This document shows positions 1 to 7,667 of a stretch of 14,926 nt of DNA, in pieces. The DNA is from UBA2030 sp049969475 (GTDB taxonomy: Bacteria; Bacteroidota; Bacteroidia; Bacteroidales; TTA-H9): assembly GCA_049969475.1 (NCBI GenBank), contig JBMFOU010000041.1:1-14926 (forward strand), given 5' to 3'. Position 1 is the stretch's first letter. Every line of letters begins with the position of its first letter. The notes beneath the pieces were generated by a model. The model was not told the DNA's origin. It did no database searches and saw only the letters and a program-made list of their open reading frames with translations. The position numbers and the translations under genes were made by a program.

Positions 1-734
1 ATGAGCATATGACGTTTTGAGTCTACATCATCAATTTTCAAATTCAAAAGCTCGCTGCGGCGAAGTCCACAAGCATATATTAGGCTTAGCATGGTGCGAT
101 GCTTAAAATTAGTAGGTGTTTGTAAAATGGCTTTAATTTCTTCTTTGCTTAATACGTTGGGCAGTTTGTGTTGGCGACAGGGTCGCTGCAACGCATCGAC
201 TTCAATTTTGCTTTTGCGTATTTCTCTGAAGTATAATTTAATGGCGTTAATTATTTGATTTTGATAAGAAAAACTGAGCTTTTGTTTAAGAATATGTTCA
301 TTTACAAAAAATACAACATCGTTATTACTTAGGTTTGTAGTATTCTTTTGTTTAAAAAAATTAAGAAAAACAAATAAAGCATCGCTGTATGTATGGATGG
401 TGTTTGGGCTGTATCGTTTAAATTTTAGCCACCTTTGAAATGCTTCAATTTCTTGTCGAATATCGTTTGTTGGAAGTACATCCGGTTCTGAAATATATTC
501 AGTTGTAGATTTTGTAATTTCTTTAATTTCAACCCACGCAATGTCTTTAAGCGTTTCTAATGTTATATCTAATTTGAATTCAATGCGAGGCTGGTACCAG
601 TACTTTTTAGTAGTACTCCAGCGGGCATTAAGCTTAGTTTTTAATATTTCGATAAGTTCATAATCTTTTTCGAATATAAAGCATACTACCTCTTCGTTAT
701 GATGAGTATCGATTTGTAGCTTAATGGTTTTCAT
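1..734 (-). CDS. Tyrosine recombinase/integrase, N-terminal 244 residues (partial)
   Basis: This gene is read on the minus strand from the ATG at 734-732 and leaves the window at base 1, so the C-terminal catalytic part is missing. Residues 1-90 form an extra N-terminal domain with a basic, aromatic stretch (ARWSTTKKYWYQP, about 37-49). Residues 91-180 look like the SAM-like core-binding domain (SPNTIHTYSDALFVFLNFF). Residues 190-244 begin the catalytic domain, with PNVLSKEEIKAIL and the first catalytic arginine in ACGLRRSELLNL (R225). The His-x-x-Arg and Tyr motifs would lie beyond the edge. The family cuts and rejoins DNA at specific sites, in the manner of XerC/D or integron and phage integrases. 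The gene is clearly more AT-rich than the rest of the window, which suggests horizontal acquisition. Its exact role (phage, integron-like, conjugative element or invertase) cannot be decided here. Confidence 0.9.
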   Translation of the reverse strand, partial: MKTIKLQIDTHHNEEVVCFIFEKDYELIEILKTKLNARWSTTKKYWYQPRIEFKLDITLETLKDIAWVEIKEITKSTTEYISEPDVLPTNDIRQEIEAFQRWLKFKRYSPNTIHTYSDALFVFLNFFKQKNTTNLSNNDVVFFVNEHILKQKLSFSYQNQIINAIKLYFREIRKSKIEVDALQRPCRQHKLPNVLSKEEIKAILQTPTNFKHRTMLSLIYACGLRRSELLNLKIDDVDSKRHML

Positions 735-1305
735 TGATTATTTATTTGTCAAAACAAATTAATGGGTAACTCTGTATTTGTTTCAACTTATTAATTATAT
801 GCTATATAGATGCACACTTCAAATTTTTTCACAGCTCCGCCCTTTCAGTCCCATGCAGGTGACCTGGCCTCTCTCTCAGGCTCCGGGTCTGTTAACCATC
901 GTCAGAAGCGCTGACTTGGTTTATCTAGGGGCAGGGGTTGTTTTATCACCTCCCCTCAACAGGCCCGACCGATTTTTAAGCCTGATATGTAATCTCCTAA
1001 AGCTTGCAAAAGAAATTTCTAACTTCACAAGCGAAACTATAGGCTGGTAATCGGTATGCCAGTAACAGCAAACAAAATTAAAATAAATTTGAAAAATGCA
1101 ATACCTGATAATAAATTTTTATTGATTCTAAAGATTTCTTATGAAGTATTAGCAATCAATACATAAAAAATAATGTTTTATGGTATTGAGCTGTTCGCAA
1201 TGCTATCCCCCGTCTTTCATTCCACACGCCTTTGAGCGGGCTTTTGTTTTTGGGTCTGAAAGTAATTTTTCCTCTCGATTTTCTCTATTATTGTTTGTCG
1301 AAGAT
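735..1305. other. Gene-free stretch between integrase and sigma-54 activator
   Basis: About 570 bp hold no protein gene I can support. The one open frame on the plus strand (778-1050) has no ribosome binding site and its product looks like a translation of structured non-coding DNA. The stretch is AT-rich, except for a GC-rich island at about 838-977 that is described separately. Bases 1070-1180 are very AT-rich and I see no further feature there. No tRNA was found that could serve as an integrase attachment site. Confidence 0.6.
838..977 (+). ncRNA. Candidate structured RNA or mobile-element end of unknown family
   Basis: A GC-rich island in AT-rich surroundings folds into nested stems. The closing stem pairs 884-893 with 958-967 (10 bp). 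One of its pairs, T888 with G963, is a G-U wobble only if the RNA is read from the plus strand. Inside it lies a two-part hairpin, 894-898 with 917-921 (AACCA/TGGTT) continuing into 901-905 with 911-915 (GTCAG/CTGAC, loop AAGCG). A second hairpin pairs 927-931 with 952-956 (AGGGG/CCCCT). Upstream are a short hairpin, 867-870 with 878-881, and the palindrome CAGGTGACCTG at 856-866. Five T residues at 973-977 follow the closing stem and could end a transcript. I do not recognise the family. An RNA, the non-coding end of an IS110-like element, or a recombination site are all possible. Confidence 0.35.
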
Positions 1306-2541
1306 TTATTCTATGTTGTATTCTTTAAGTTTGCGGTAAAGCGTTCTTTCAGAGATACCGAGCTCTTCAGCTGCTTTGCGTCGTTTGCCGTTGTGTTTGG
1401 CCAGGGCCCGGCGTATGAGTTCAATCTCTTTCTTCTCGATCGACAGGGTATCATCGATTACTTCTGGTACCACAAGGGGTTCGTCGGCTTCGTGAATGTC
1501 TTCCGCTTCAATAGGCTGGGCTGCAGTGGCTTTCACCGGAGGATTCATTTCGGCAGCGATATCGCGCAGTAGTTGGGCATTTTTTTCTGAGAGCTCAGGC
1601 GAAAGATTGCTCTGGCTCATGATCTCGAAGACCAGCTTTTTCAGTTCATTAATGTCGCGCCGCATGTCGAAAAGAACTTTATAAAGAAGGTCGCGTTCTG
1701 ATAGTTCGCTTCCACCTTGTGGATGCTCGCGGCTGTATAATACAGGCAACTCAGAGGAGGGATGAACGGGTAAATAGCGCATCAGGACGGGGGCTGTGAT
1801 AAGCCGGTCTTTTTCGATGATGGAAATTTGTTCGGTAATATTTTTCAACTGGCGGATATTGCCTGGCCAGCGGTATGATTCGAGCAGGTGACGCGCCTCG
1901 TCGTCGAGTTGCACCGGAGGCATGCGATACTTAGTTGCAAAATCGGAGGCAAATTTTCTGAAGAGCAGATAAATGTCTTCTTTTCTTTCGCGTAGGGGAG
2001 GGACCGATATAGGAACCGTATTGAGCCTGTAATACAGGTCCTGACGAAATTTGCCTTGAGCAATGGCCGTAGGTATGTCTACATTGGTGGCAGCCACTAC
2101 GCGAACATCAGTCTTAAGCACTTTACTCGAGCCCACTCTGAGAAATTCTCCTGTTTCGAGTACCCTGAGCAGCCTGACCTGGGTGGAGAGGGGTAACTCG
2201 GCTACTTCGTCCAGAAAAATGGTTCCTCCATTCACTACCTCAAAATATCCTTTGCGTGACTCATGAGCTCCTGTAAATGAGCCTTTTTCGTGCCCAAACA
2301 ATTCAGAATCGATGGTGCCTTCGGGTATGGCTCCGCAGTTTACGGCAATATAAGGTCCGTGCTTGCGCGCACTGAGCGAGTGAATGATTTGCGGAAAAAA
2401 TTCTTTGCCCGACCCACTCTCACCGGTAACCAGTACCGTAAGATCGGTGGGTGCTACCTGTCGGGCTATGTCTATGGCCCGGTCGAGCATGGGCGAATTG
2501 CCGATAATGCCAAACCTGAGTTTTATCGCTGCAATGTCCAT
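1306..2541 (-). CDS. Sigma-54-dependent Fis-family activator without sensory domain
   Basis: This 411-residue protein activates transcription by RNA polymerase carrying sigma-54. The AAA+ domain starts almost at the N-terminus: Walker A GESGSGKE (40-47), a sigma-54-contacting loop written GSFTGA (87-92) in place of the usual GAFTGA, Walker B GGTIFLDE (105-112), the arginine-finger region RQDLYYRL (166-173) and sensor II WPGNIRQL (225-232). A linker of low conservation (about 260-370) follows, then a Fis-type helix-turn-helix at about 370-409 (RKAAEELGISERTLYRKLKEY). There is no receiver, GAF or PAS domain, so activity is not controlled by a built-in sensor. In many Bacteroidota a similar regulator sits between miaB and lptE/secG (from memory). 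Neither is visible here: the flanks are non-coding DNA and an integrase. Its target genes are unknown. Confidence 0.93.
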   Translation of the reverse strand: MDIAAIKLRFGIIGNSPMLDRAIDIARQVAPTDLTVLVTGESGSGKEFFPQIIHSLSARKHGPYIAVNCGAIPEGTIDSELFGHEKGSFTGAHESRKGYFEVVNGGTIFLDEVAELPLSTQVRLLRVLETGEFLRVGSSKVLKTDVRVVAATNVDIPTAIAQGKFRQDLYYRLNTVPISVPPLRERKEDIYLLFRKFASDFATKYRMPPVQLDDEARHLLESYRWPGNIRQLKNITEQISIIEKDRLITAPVLMRYLPVHPSSELPVLYSREHPQGGSELSERDLLYKVLFDMRRDINELKKLVFEIMSQSNLSPELSEKNAQLLRDIAAEMNPPVKATAAQPIEAEDIHEADEPLVVPEVIDDTLSIEKKEIELIRRALAKHNGKRRKAAEELGISERTLYRKLKEYNIE

Positions 2542-3378
2542 GGTAATTTTTTTACAAAGGTAAGGTTATTTTGTTGTTTATGTCAAATTGGCAGTTTTGA
2601 ATAATATCCTAAAAAACTTTTAACTTTGGGTTACTTCGCATCTAAGCCTGCCAGGGGCAATTGGTTAGCGCACGTTTTAAGGGCTTAAGTGAATAGGTTT
2701 TAAAATGTTTCGATTAAGAGAATGAATCTGATTTTGAAACCTCATGCTATGAAACAATTTTAAAAGTTCTTTCCTTAAGAACGAGGCAATCGATGCTTCT
2801 TTAGGTCGGTTGTGGTAAAGACGAGCTCCATAATTCTAACCCTACCTCATCAGGCCAAAGAATTTCCTAAAAATTGTCGCGCCTTAAGGTAGCGTCCTCG
2901 AAGGCGGCAAGCTTGTGGTTGCTATATCTTCGCAAATAATCAAATCTCCAGTCGAACAGAACCTGAGCATGTTGAAAGCCGATGCATTGCGAAATTAATC
3001 GAAAGGAGAAATGGTGTATATTAATAATTTGCCTTCAACAGCCATCAGTAGGCTAACCATAGCATTGGAATAGCCTGATATCCAGATCCCCCTTTTACTT
3101 TTTCTTCAATACATAATGCTTGTAAATCGGATGCTTATATCTATATCCCTTTGTACGCATTTTGTGTGGCAGAGGATAGAGTATTAAGCTTGACAAAGCG
3201 AATTATCAGGCGGATAAGGGTTCAATGAACATGTGTAAATCTAAAGTTAGATAGGTACGGGAGCGACGAGTATTGGGGTCAAGCATATAAACGGTAGCAG
3301 GGCATTTCAATAATTGTTGATGAATTTTTAGAAAGACTATTCTTATTGGGCTCATCTCTAAAAATTGACGAGTAAAAT
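2542..3378. other. Degenerate gene-free region upstream of the sigma-54 activator
   Basis: About 840 bp contain no gene I can support on either strand. A minus-strand frame at 3206-3412 begins inside the glycosyltransferase gene and resembles nothing I know. One plus-strand frame (2888-3184) is interrupted by stops at 2996 and 3071, but between them it reads like protein (EGGKLVVAISSQIIKSPVEQ, then KGEMVYINNLPSTAISRLT), so it may be a decayed gene. The activator's promoter should lie at its left end (about 2542-2640). I see no sigma-54-type or TAnnTTTG promoter that I would defend. Confidence 0.5.
3323..3366. repeat. AT-rich inverted repeat downstream of the glycosyltransferase
   Basis: The arms AATTTTTAGA (3323-3332) and TCTAAAAATT (3357-3366) are perfect 10-bp inverted repeats separated by 24 bases. 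They lie 12 bases beyond the stop codon of the glycosyltransferase that is read leftwards. The position fits a transcription end signal for the minus-strand operon, but the stem is AT-rich and the loop is long, so it is a weak terminator at best. Confidence 0.3.
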
Positions 3379-4953
3379 TTAGCGACCGTTGAAGCGTTTG
3401 TATGCATCGCAAGGCCTGAAGTCCTTCATACCATAAAGGAAGAAAAACATCACCGTGTCTTTGCCTCTCAGGATGGGCAGGGTATCTATTGCAACGATGC
3501 TATTCCAGCATCCCGGGCAAACCTCTTCGGGCTTACGAAAGTCACGGCCGGCTACCAGGTACCAGGCATCTTGTCCGGGCTGAAGCCCCCCTCTCCATTG
3601 GTTAATCCAGCGGTATTGATGAATGCGGTGTAGAGGTCCGCATGCCAGCAAGGTTCTACCCGAGGGCTGTGCTATATAATAATCGAGGTTGGCTGCGGGA
3701 AACCACCTGAAACTTATCAAAGGAGAACCTTTTTGCATTACACCCTGGTTTTCCAGCGAATCGAGCAAGGGTATGGCTTTTTGCTTTAGCTGACGCCAAC
3801 CATACATGTCGAGCGAGAAGTCCTTTTTCCCTCTGAAATATCCCCGATCAGTCTGCGGTTTTATGATCCAGCCTCCTTTAATTTGCCCCAAGCCTGCACC
3901 GATGACCAGAAGGGTGATTCCCAGGGCAAGCTTTATACCTAGGGGTACAGCAGGGCGCTTCAAACCCGATTTACGTTCCGCCAACCAAGAAGCTCCCAGA
4001 AGAATAAGGCCATGATATCCAGGGCCACTCCAGTGGGGCAAGGTTTCGCGCCAAAGCGATACCCCGGGAAATATCAATATTAAAGGCAAAGAGCAAAACA
4101 ACAACAGGCGACTTTTCTCCAAAGGTAGCCACTGTGGTCCCCTCAAGGCCATAAACACCGCTGTCCATCCCAGCAAAACTACTATAGGGTTGTTGTAGAA
4201 AATTTGCCCTCCCAACTCTCGCAGCAGATAGTCCAGATGTAGGCCTCCTTGCGTCACATCCACTCTTTCGCTATGGAAGCCAAAACTCACCCATTGGTTT
4301 TGAATATTCCAAATAAGGACGGGAGAGAAAACTATCAGCGTGAGTAATGCAGAGAGATAGAGCTCAGGCACTTTGAGCCACTTTCGATTATAAAAGAGTA
4401 CGTAACCTATGGCTCCAGCCCATAAGAAGACGGCTGTATATTTCGACAGCATGCCCAACCCGATGAACAGGCCGGCCCACCAGAGTCGCGACCGGGTGAT
4501 GGAATTAATGGTTCCCGTTCCCAAGCTACGCATCAGCATCAGCATTGCGAGCAACCAGAAGGTGCTTTGAGGAGCATCGGGAAGAATAAAGGTGCCGGAA
4601 ATAATGAAGGTGTAAAAAGAAGCCGTATAGAGCAGGGCTGCATAAAAGCCTGTCCGGGCATTTAGTATTTCTTTACCCAGCCTGTAAATCAGCCAGGTGT
4701 TCAGGGTACCACTGATGAGGGCTGTAAGGCGAAGGGCCCATTCACCTTTCAGCCACAGATTCAGGGTAAAAAGGCGCATGAGCCAGCCCACCATGGGTGG
4801 ATGATCGAAATAAGAAAGGGAGGGATATAGGGCATATTGATAATAATACACTTCATCATTGCCCAGTTCGAGCCATGCTGCCAGAATGAACCGGGTGAGG
4901 AGGGATAAGGTCAGGAGCCAGAGCAGGAGCCTTTCATAATCACGCTCTTCCAT
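3379..4953 (-). CDS. GT39-type membrane glycosyltransferase (ArnT/PMT-like)
   Basis: This 524-residue polytopic membrane protein belongs to the GT-C superfamily that uses lipid-phosphate sugar donors (dolichyl/undecaprenyl-phosphate mannosyltransferases, ArnT). The first periplasmic loop carries the acidic motif GNDEVYYYQYA (31-41, D33/E34) followed by YFDHPPMVGW (48-57), which is typical of the PMT_2 family. LPDAPQSTFWLLAM (124-137), GMLSKYTAVF (167-176) and PVLIWNIQNQWVSF (211-224) are further family-like segments. Roughly the first 360 residues are membrane-spanning helices. The remainder is a soluble, probably periplasmic, C-terminal domain with several cysteines. Its start codon lies inside the end of the PHP-like gene (14-bp overlap), so the two are co-translated. 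The likely role is adding a sugar to a lipid, glycan or protein on the outer face of the inner membrane. The acceptor is unknown. Confidence 0.88.
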   Translation of the reverse strand: MEERDYERLLLWLLTLSLLTRFILAAWLELGNDEVYYYQYALYPSLSYFDHPPMVGWLMRLFTLNLWLKGEWALRLTALISGTLNTWLIYRLGKEILNARTGFYAALLYTASFYTFIISGTFILPDAPQSTFWLLAMLMLMRSLGTGTINSITRSRLWWAGLFIGLGMLSKYTAVFLWAGAIGYVLFYNRKWLKVPELYLSALLTLIVFSPVLIWNIQNQWVSFGFHSERVDVTQGGLHLDYLLRELGGQIFYNNPIVVLLGWTAVFMALRGPQWLPLEKSRLLLFCSLPLILIFPGVSLWRETLPHWSGPGYHGLILLGASWLAERKSGLKRPAVPLGIKLALGITLLVIGAGLGQIKGGWIIKPQTDRGYFRGKKDFSLDMYGWRQLKQKAIPLLDSLENQGVMQKGSPLISFRWFPAANLDYYIAQPSGRTLLACGPLHRIHQYRWINQWRGGLQPGQDAWYLVAGRDFRKPEEVCPGCWNSIVAIDTLPILRGKDTVMFFFLYGMKDFRPCDAYKRFNGR

Positions 4954-6130
4954 GGTGTTTTTGTTTCTTTTTTATTTTTAGAAAAATAAAACTCATAATC
5001 CCCAGGCATGCCCAGAGGATTACCCTCAGGGTGAGGGTGGCCTGAGTATCTACCGAGGCCCGCTTAGGAAGTTGTATTTCTCCCCCCTGATAACGAAATA
5101 CAGGATTAAGGTATAAAATGGCCTTTCCCTCGAATTCTGCCTCCACTCTCAGGTAGGTGTCCTGCTGGCCGAATGGGAAAGCTCCGAGAGTCGTTTGGCG
5201 ATGAATGCTCCGGATTTTGCCCCCTTGCCCTACGAAGCGAATTTCCCGCGCTGTATCACTGAAGACTACTTCAAGGGTATCCACGTCTTTAACCTCACAT
5301 GAAATTAAACGGGGAAGTCGTTTTATAAATCCCTGGCCTCGCTGATGGGTGAGCACTCTTACTCCATAGGCTGAGCCCTGCTTCAGCCGTCGAAGAATTT
5401 CAGAAGTTTCGGTACTTGAGGCGGCGATAAAGGTGATGTATTTTCCTATTTCATCAGGATTAGAAATATCGTGCGCATCGTCGTCGGCAAGTATGAAGGC
5501 AGGATAGCCCCAGCTTAACGCTGTATCCCAATGGGCCAGGCTCACCCTGGCTCCGTTGAGTACTTCCATAAGATGATATCCGGAGAGGTATTTCAACTCT
5601 TCGGGCCGATATCCGTTGCGCAGATCAGGATGGGCTAAAGCCACCAAATCGTTGTCATTCAGCAATAAATCTATGATATGTTGCTTTTGCGAGAGAGTAG
5701 CTCCCAAAGGATAATCCCTCCACAGCACGCTACGGCTACCCAGACAAACCTGATGGGTCTTATGAATACCATAGCCATGCTCGTAAACAGCAATGTAACC
5801 CGAGGAGTCTTCAAACACCCGGTTGATGGCCTGATAATCGGAAATGGCAATGATGTCGTAACCCATCCAACGATAAGCATTCCAAACGGCTTCGGAAGTG
5901 TTTTTTCTTCCATTGGTAATGCCCAGCCATACTCGTGTCTGCACTTGAAAATTACCGGCCAGCCATCGGGTACTATCTATTTCCTGGTAAGGGTTGTAAA
6001 TTTTGTTGCCGGAAAAGGGTTGGGGGGGGATAAATCGGTAAACCGGACTCGTGAGATAAAACCAGGCTAATAGAAGCACCGGTGGAAGAACTAGCAGAAA
6101 AAGTAATGCTTTGAGAAATTTCATGGGCAA
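4940..6130 (-). CDS. Membrane-anchored PHP-like protein with degenerate metal site
   Basis: This 396-residue protein has an N-terminal hydrophobic segment (5-27), a large extracytoplasmic domain and a C-terminal membrane segment (about 368-385) followed by a basic tail (KIKKKQKHHGRA). The soluble part follows the layout of PHP-fold phosphoesterases: an amphipathic helix and strand GYDIIAISDYQ (90-100), ALAHPD (164-169), MEVLNG (188-193) and ILADDDAHD (213-221). In active PHP proteins the first motif is HxH and the second is DH. Here they read QVQ (62-64) and DY (98-99), while H167 and the DDAH motif remain. Metal binding is therefore reduced or altered (H118, H123 and H126 could contribute). 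It is probably not a standard phosphatase and may bind or process a glycan or lipid substrate for the overlapping GT39 enzyme. The start at 6130 gives a sound signal anchor. Function is unknown. Confidence 0.8.
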   Translation of the reverse strand: MPMKFLKALLFLLVLPPVLLLAWFYLTSPVYRFIPPQPFSGNKIYNPYQEIDSTRWLAGNFQVQTRVWLGITNGRKNTSEAVWNAYRWMGYDIIAISDYQAINRVFEDSSGYIAVYEHGYGIHKTHQVCLGSRSVLWRDYPLGATLSQKQHIIDLLLNDNDLVALAHPDLRNGYRPEELKYLSGYHLMEVLNGARVSLAHWDTALSWGYPAFILADDDAHDISNPDEIGKYITFIAASSTETSEILRRLKQGSAYGVRVLTHQRGQGFIKRLPRLISCEVKDVDTLEVVFSDTAREIRFVGQGGKIRSIHRQTTLGAFPFGQQDTYLRVEAEFEGKAILYLNPVFRYQGGEIQLPKRASVDTQATLTLRVILWACLGIMSFIFLKIKKKQKHHGRA

Positions 6131-6189
6131 AGATTCAAGGCAAGTAATTAACGGAGAGGCACCTTAATTATTAGTTCTTCAGGTTTAAA

Positions 6190-7434
6190 TTAGAGCCAAA
6201 TCAGCTGGAGGTAAAGTATTGCAAAGGAGATCAATAGGGTGATGAAGGTGACGATAAGTCCTGGCTTAAGGAATTCCATAAAGGTAATTTTTACCCCTTG
6301 TGCTTCGGCCGATTCAATAACAATGAGGTTGGCCATGGCCCCAATGATGGTAGCGTTGCCAGCCAGGGTGGATGCGGAAGCAAGGGCCAACCATAATATA
6401 TCGCTGTGGACCGTCTTCATCAACGGAAGCATGACAATGGTAAAGGGCACATTGCTTACCACTTGCGAAAGAATTAGGCTAAGCAGGTGCACCGACCCCA
6501 ATCCTAACGCGTTTTCCTTCAGTGGGTTATTTTCCAGCAAAGGTTGCAGTAATCCTACTTTTTCTACAGCATGCACCACAATGAAAAGGCAGGCGAAAAA
6601 CAGAAGCAATACCCAGTCCACCTGTTTGATGACGCGGGAAGGTTTAATTTTTCCAAAAATCAGGATAAGAGCAGCCCCGGCCAGTGCGATCAGAGGAATG
6701 GGAAGCTGTAGTTGGTGATGCAGGAAAAAACCGGCTACCACCCCGGCAAAGACTGTCACCGACCAAGCCATGGAACGGTAATTATACTCGAATCCATTCG
6801 ACTGAAACTGCAGGCGCCTGTGATCGGCAAATTCTGTGGGATACAGCCATCGGACGACGCCAACGATAACTCCCATACCCAGCAACGAAACGGGCAGTAA
6901 ACGTAGCAGAAATTCGCTATAGCCTATTCCTGAGTTAATGCCTATAAGCATATTTTGGGGATTCCCCGTGATGGTCATCGCACTGCCGGCATTGGAGGCC
7001 AAAATTTCAGCAATCAGGTAGGGGATGGGGTTGAGGCCTGCATTGCGACACAAAATGATAATAACCGGGGTAAAAAGCAGCACTACCGCGTCGTTTACCA
7101 GAAATGCGCTGGCAATGCCCGTTACAAAGGTGATGATAACCAGTAGCCTGAATCGTGTGCGGGCATAAGAAATGGTTTTACTGGCTATCAACGAGAAAAA
7201 ACCATCGAGCTGTAATGTAGCAATCACGATCATCATGCCCAACAACAAAACTATGGTATTGAAGTCGATAGCATGGATTGCTTCTTCAAAACTGACTACT
7301 CCGGTAAGAATCATTGCCACAGCACCGAAAAAGGCAGCTGAAGGCCGGTCGATGTTCATTTTGGGCAAACGGGTGAAAATAATCCCGATGTAAGTCAGCA
7401 CGAAAATGACCAGCGCGGTATAATAAGCATTCAT
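6190..7434 (-). CDS. SLC13/ArsB-type ion transporter (DASS/IT superfamily)
   Basis: This is a hydrophobic protein of about 414 residues with around eleven membrane segments arranged as two repeats. The first repeat has AFLVNDAVVLLFTPVIII (about 110-127) and the signature ASNAGSAMTITGNPQNMLIG (about 146-165). The second repeat has SQVVSNVPFTIVMLPLM and TLAGNATIIGAMANLIV. These paired SNx/GNP hairpins bind sodium and the anion in the DASS (citrate, dicarboxylate, sulfate) and ArsB families. The substrate cannot be read from sequence; dicarboxylates, sulfate or arsenite are all possible. I place the start at ATG 7434-7432. A TTG three bases upstream (7437) is less likely. The next gene downstream begins 59 bp away on the same strand, so the three leftward genes may form one operon. 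Confidence 0.85.
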   Translation of the reverse strand: MNAYYTALVIFVLTYIGIIFTRLPKMNIDRPSAAFFGAVAMILTGVVSFEEAIHAIDFNTIVLLLGMMIVIATLQLDGFFSLIASKTISYARTRFRLLVIITFVTGIASAFLVNDAVVLLFTPVIIILCRNAGLNPIPYLIAEILASNAGSAMTITGNPQNMLIGINSGIGYSEFLLRLLPVSLLGMGVIVGVVRWLYPTEFADHRRLQFQSNGFEYNYRSMAWSVTVFAGVVAGFFLHHQLQLPIPLIALAGAALILIFGKIKPSRVIKQVDWVLLLFFACLFIVVHAVEKVGLLQPLLENNPLKENALGLGSVHLLSLILSQVVSNVPFTIVMLPLMKTVHSDILWLALASASTLAGNATIIGAMANLIVIESAEAQGVKITFMEFLKPGLIVTFITLLISFAILYLQLIWL

Positions 7435-7491
7435 CAAGCAATAGATATTGATGGAGCGAAATTAGGGAAAATCAGGCCGAGGGGGAATATA

Positions 7492-7515
7492 GAAAGGTCA
7501 AATCATTGATCTTTC
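7492..7515. promoter_or_regulatory. Inverted repeat upstream of the transporter gene
   Basis: GAAAGGTCAA (7492-7501) and TTGATCTTTC (7506-7515) form a 10-bp stem with one G-T pair around the loop ATCA. It lies about 58-81 bp upstream of the transporter ATG. It could be an operator for a dimeric regulator or a leader hairpin of the leftward transcript. No T-run follows on either strand, so termination is unlikely. Confidence 0.35.
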
Positions 7516-7615
7516 CCTCTTACACATTACAACAATGCTTTTTGAAAAAATTTGCTAACTCCTCGTATTTAAAAATAGGCCGCCTTCTGCGGTATAGATT
7601 TACTTTGCTTTGCTG

Positions 7616-7646
7616 ATTTATAACATGGCATAAACAATTTATAACA
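7616..7646. repeat. Direct repeat ATTTATAACA, two copies 21 bp apart
   Basis: The ten bases ATTTATAACA occur at 7616-7625 and again at 7637-7646. The start-to-start distance of 21 bp is two turns of the DNA helix, so both copies face the same side. This is the arrangement expected for cooperative regulator binding upstream of the flavoprotein gene. The repeat is AT-rich, so chance is not excluded. Confidence 0.3.
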
Positions 7647-7667
7647 CATAATTACTCTCTATTAGCT

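Noticed and set aside
838..977. attC-type integron recombination site
   Set aside because: The stem has the GTT/AAC bases on the inner side, opposite to the RYYYAAC...GTTRRRY layout of attC, and no cassette array is visible.
778..1050. 90-residue plus-strand open frame next to the integrase
   Set aside because: It translates the GC-rich folded island; there is no ribosome binding site, the residue mix is unusual, and the base pairing explains the sequence better than a protein.
1180..1572. 130-residue plus-strand frame opposite the sigma-54 activator's end
   Set aside because: It overlaps the conserved Fis helix-turn-helix on the other strand and has no recognisable domain.
3206..3412. 68-residue minus-strand frame overlapping the end of the glycosyltransferase
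   Set aside because: It begins within another gene, matches no family I know, and lies in a region that looks degenerate.
5678..6070. 130-residue plus-strand frame opposite the PHP-like gene
   Set aside because: It is a shadow frame; the minus-strand protein has a membrane anchor, fold motifs and an operon context.
7435..7437. TTG start for the ion transporter at 7437
   Set aside because: An ATG follows immediately at 7434-7432 and there is no ribosome signal to favour the TTG.
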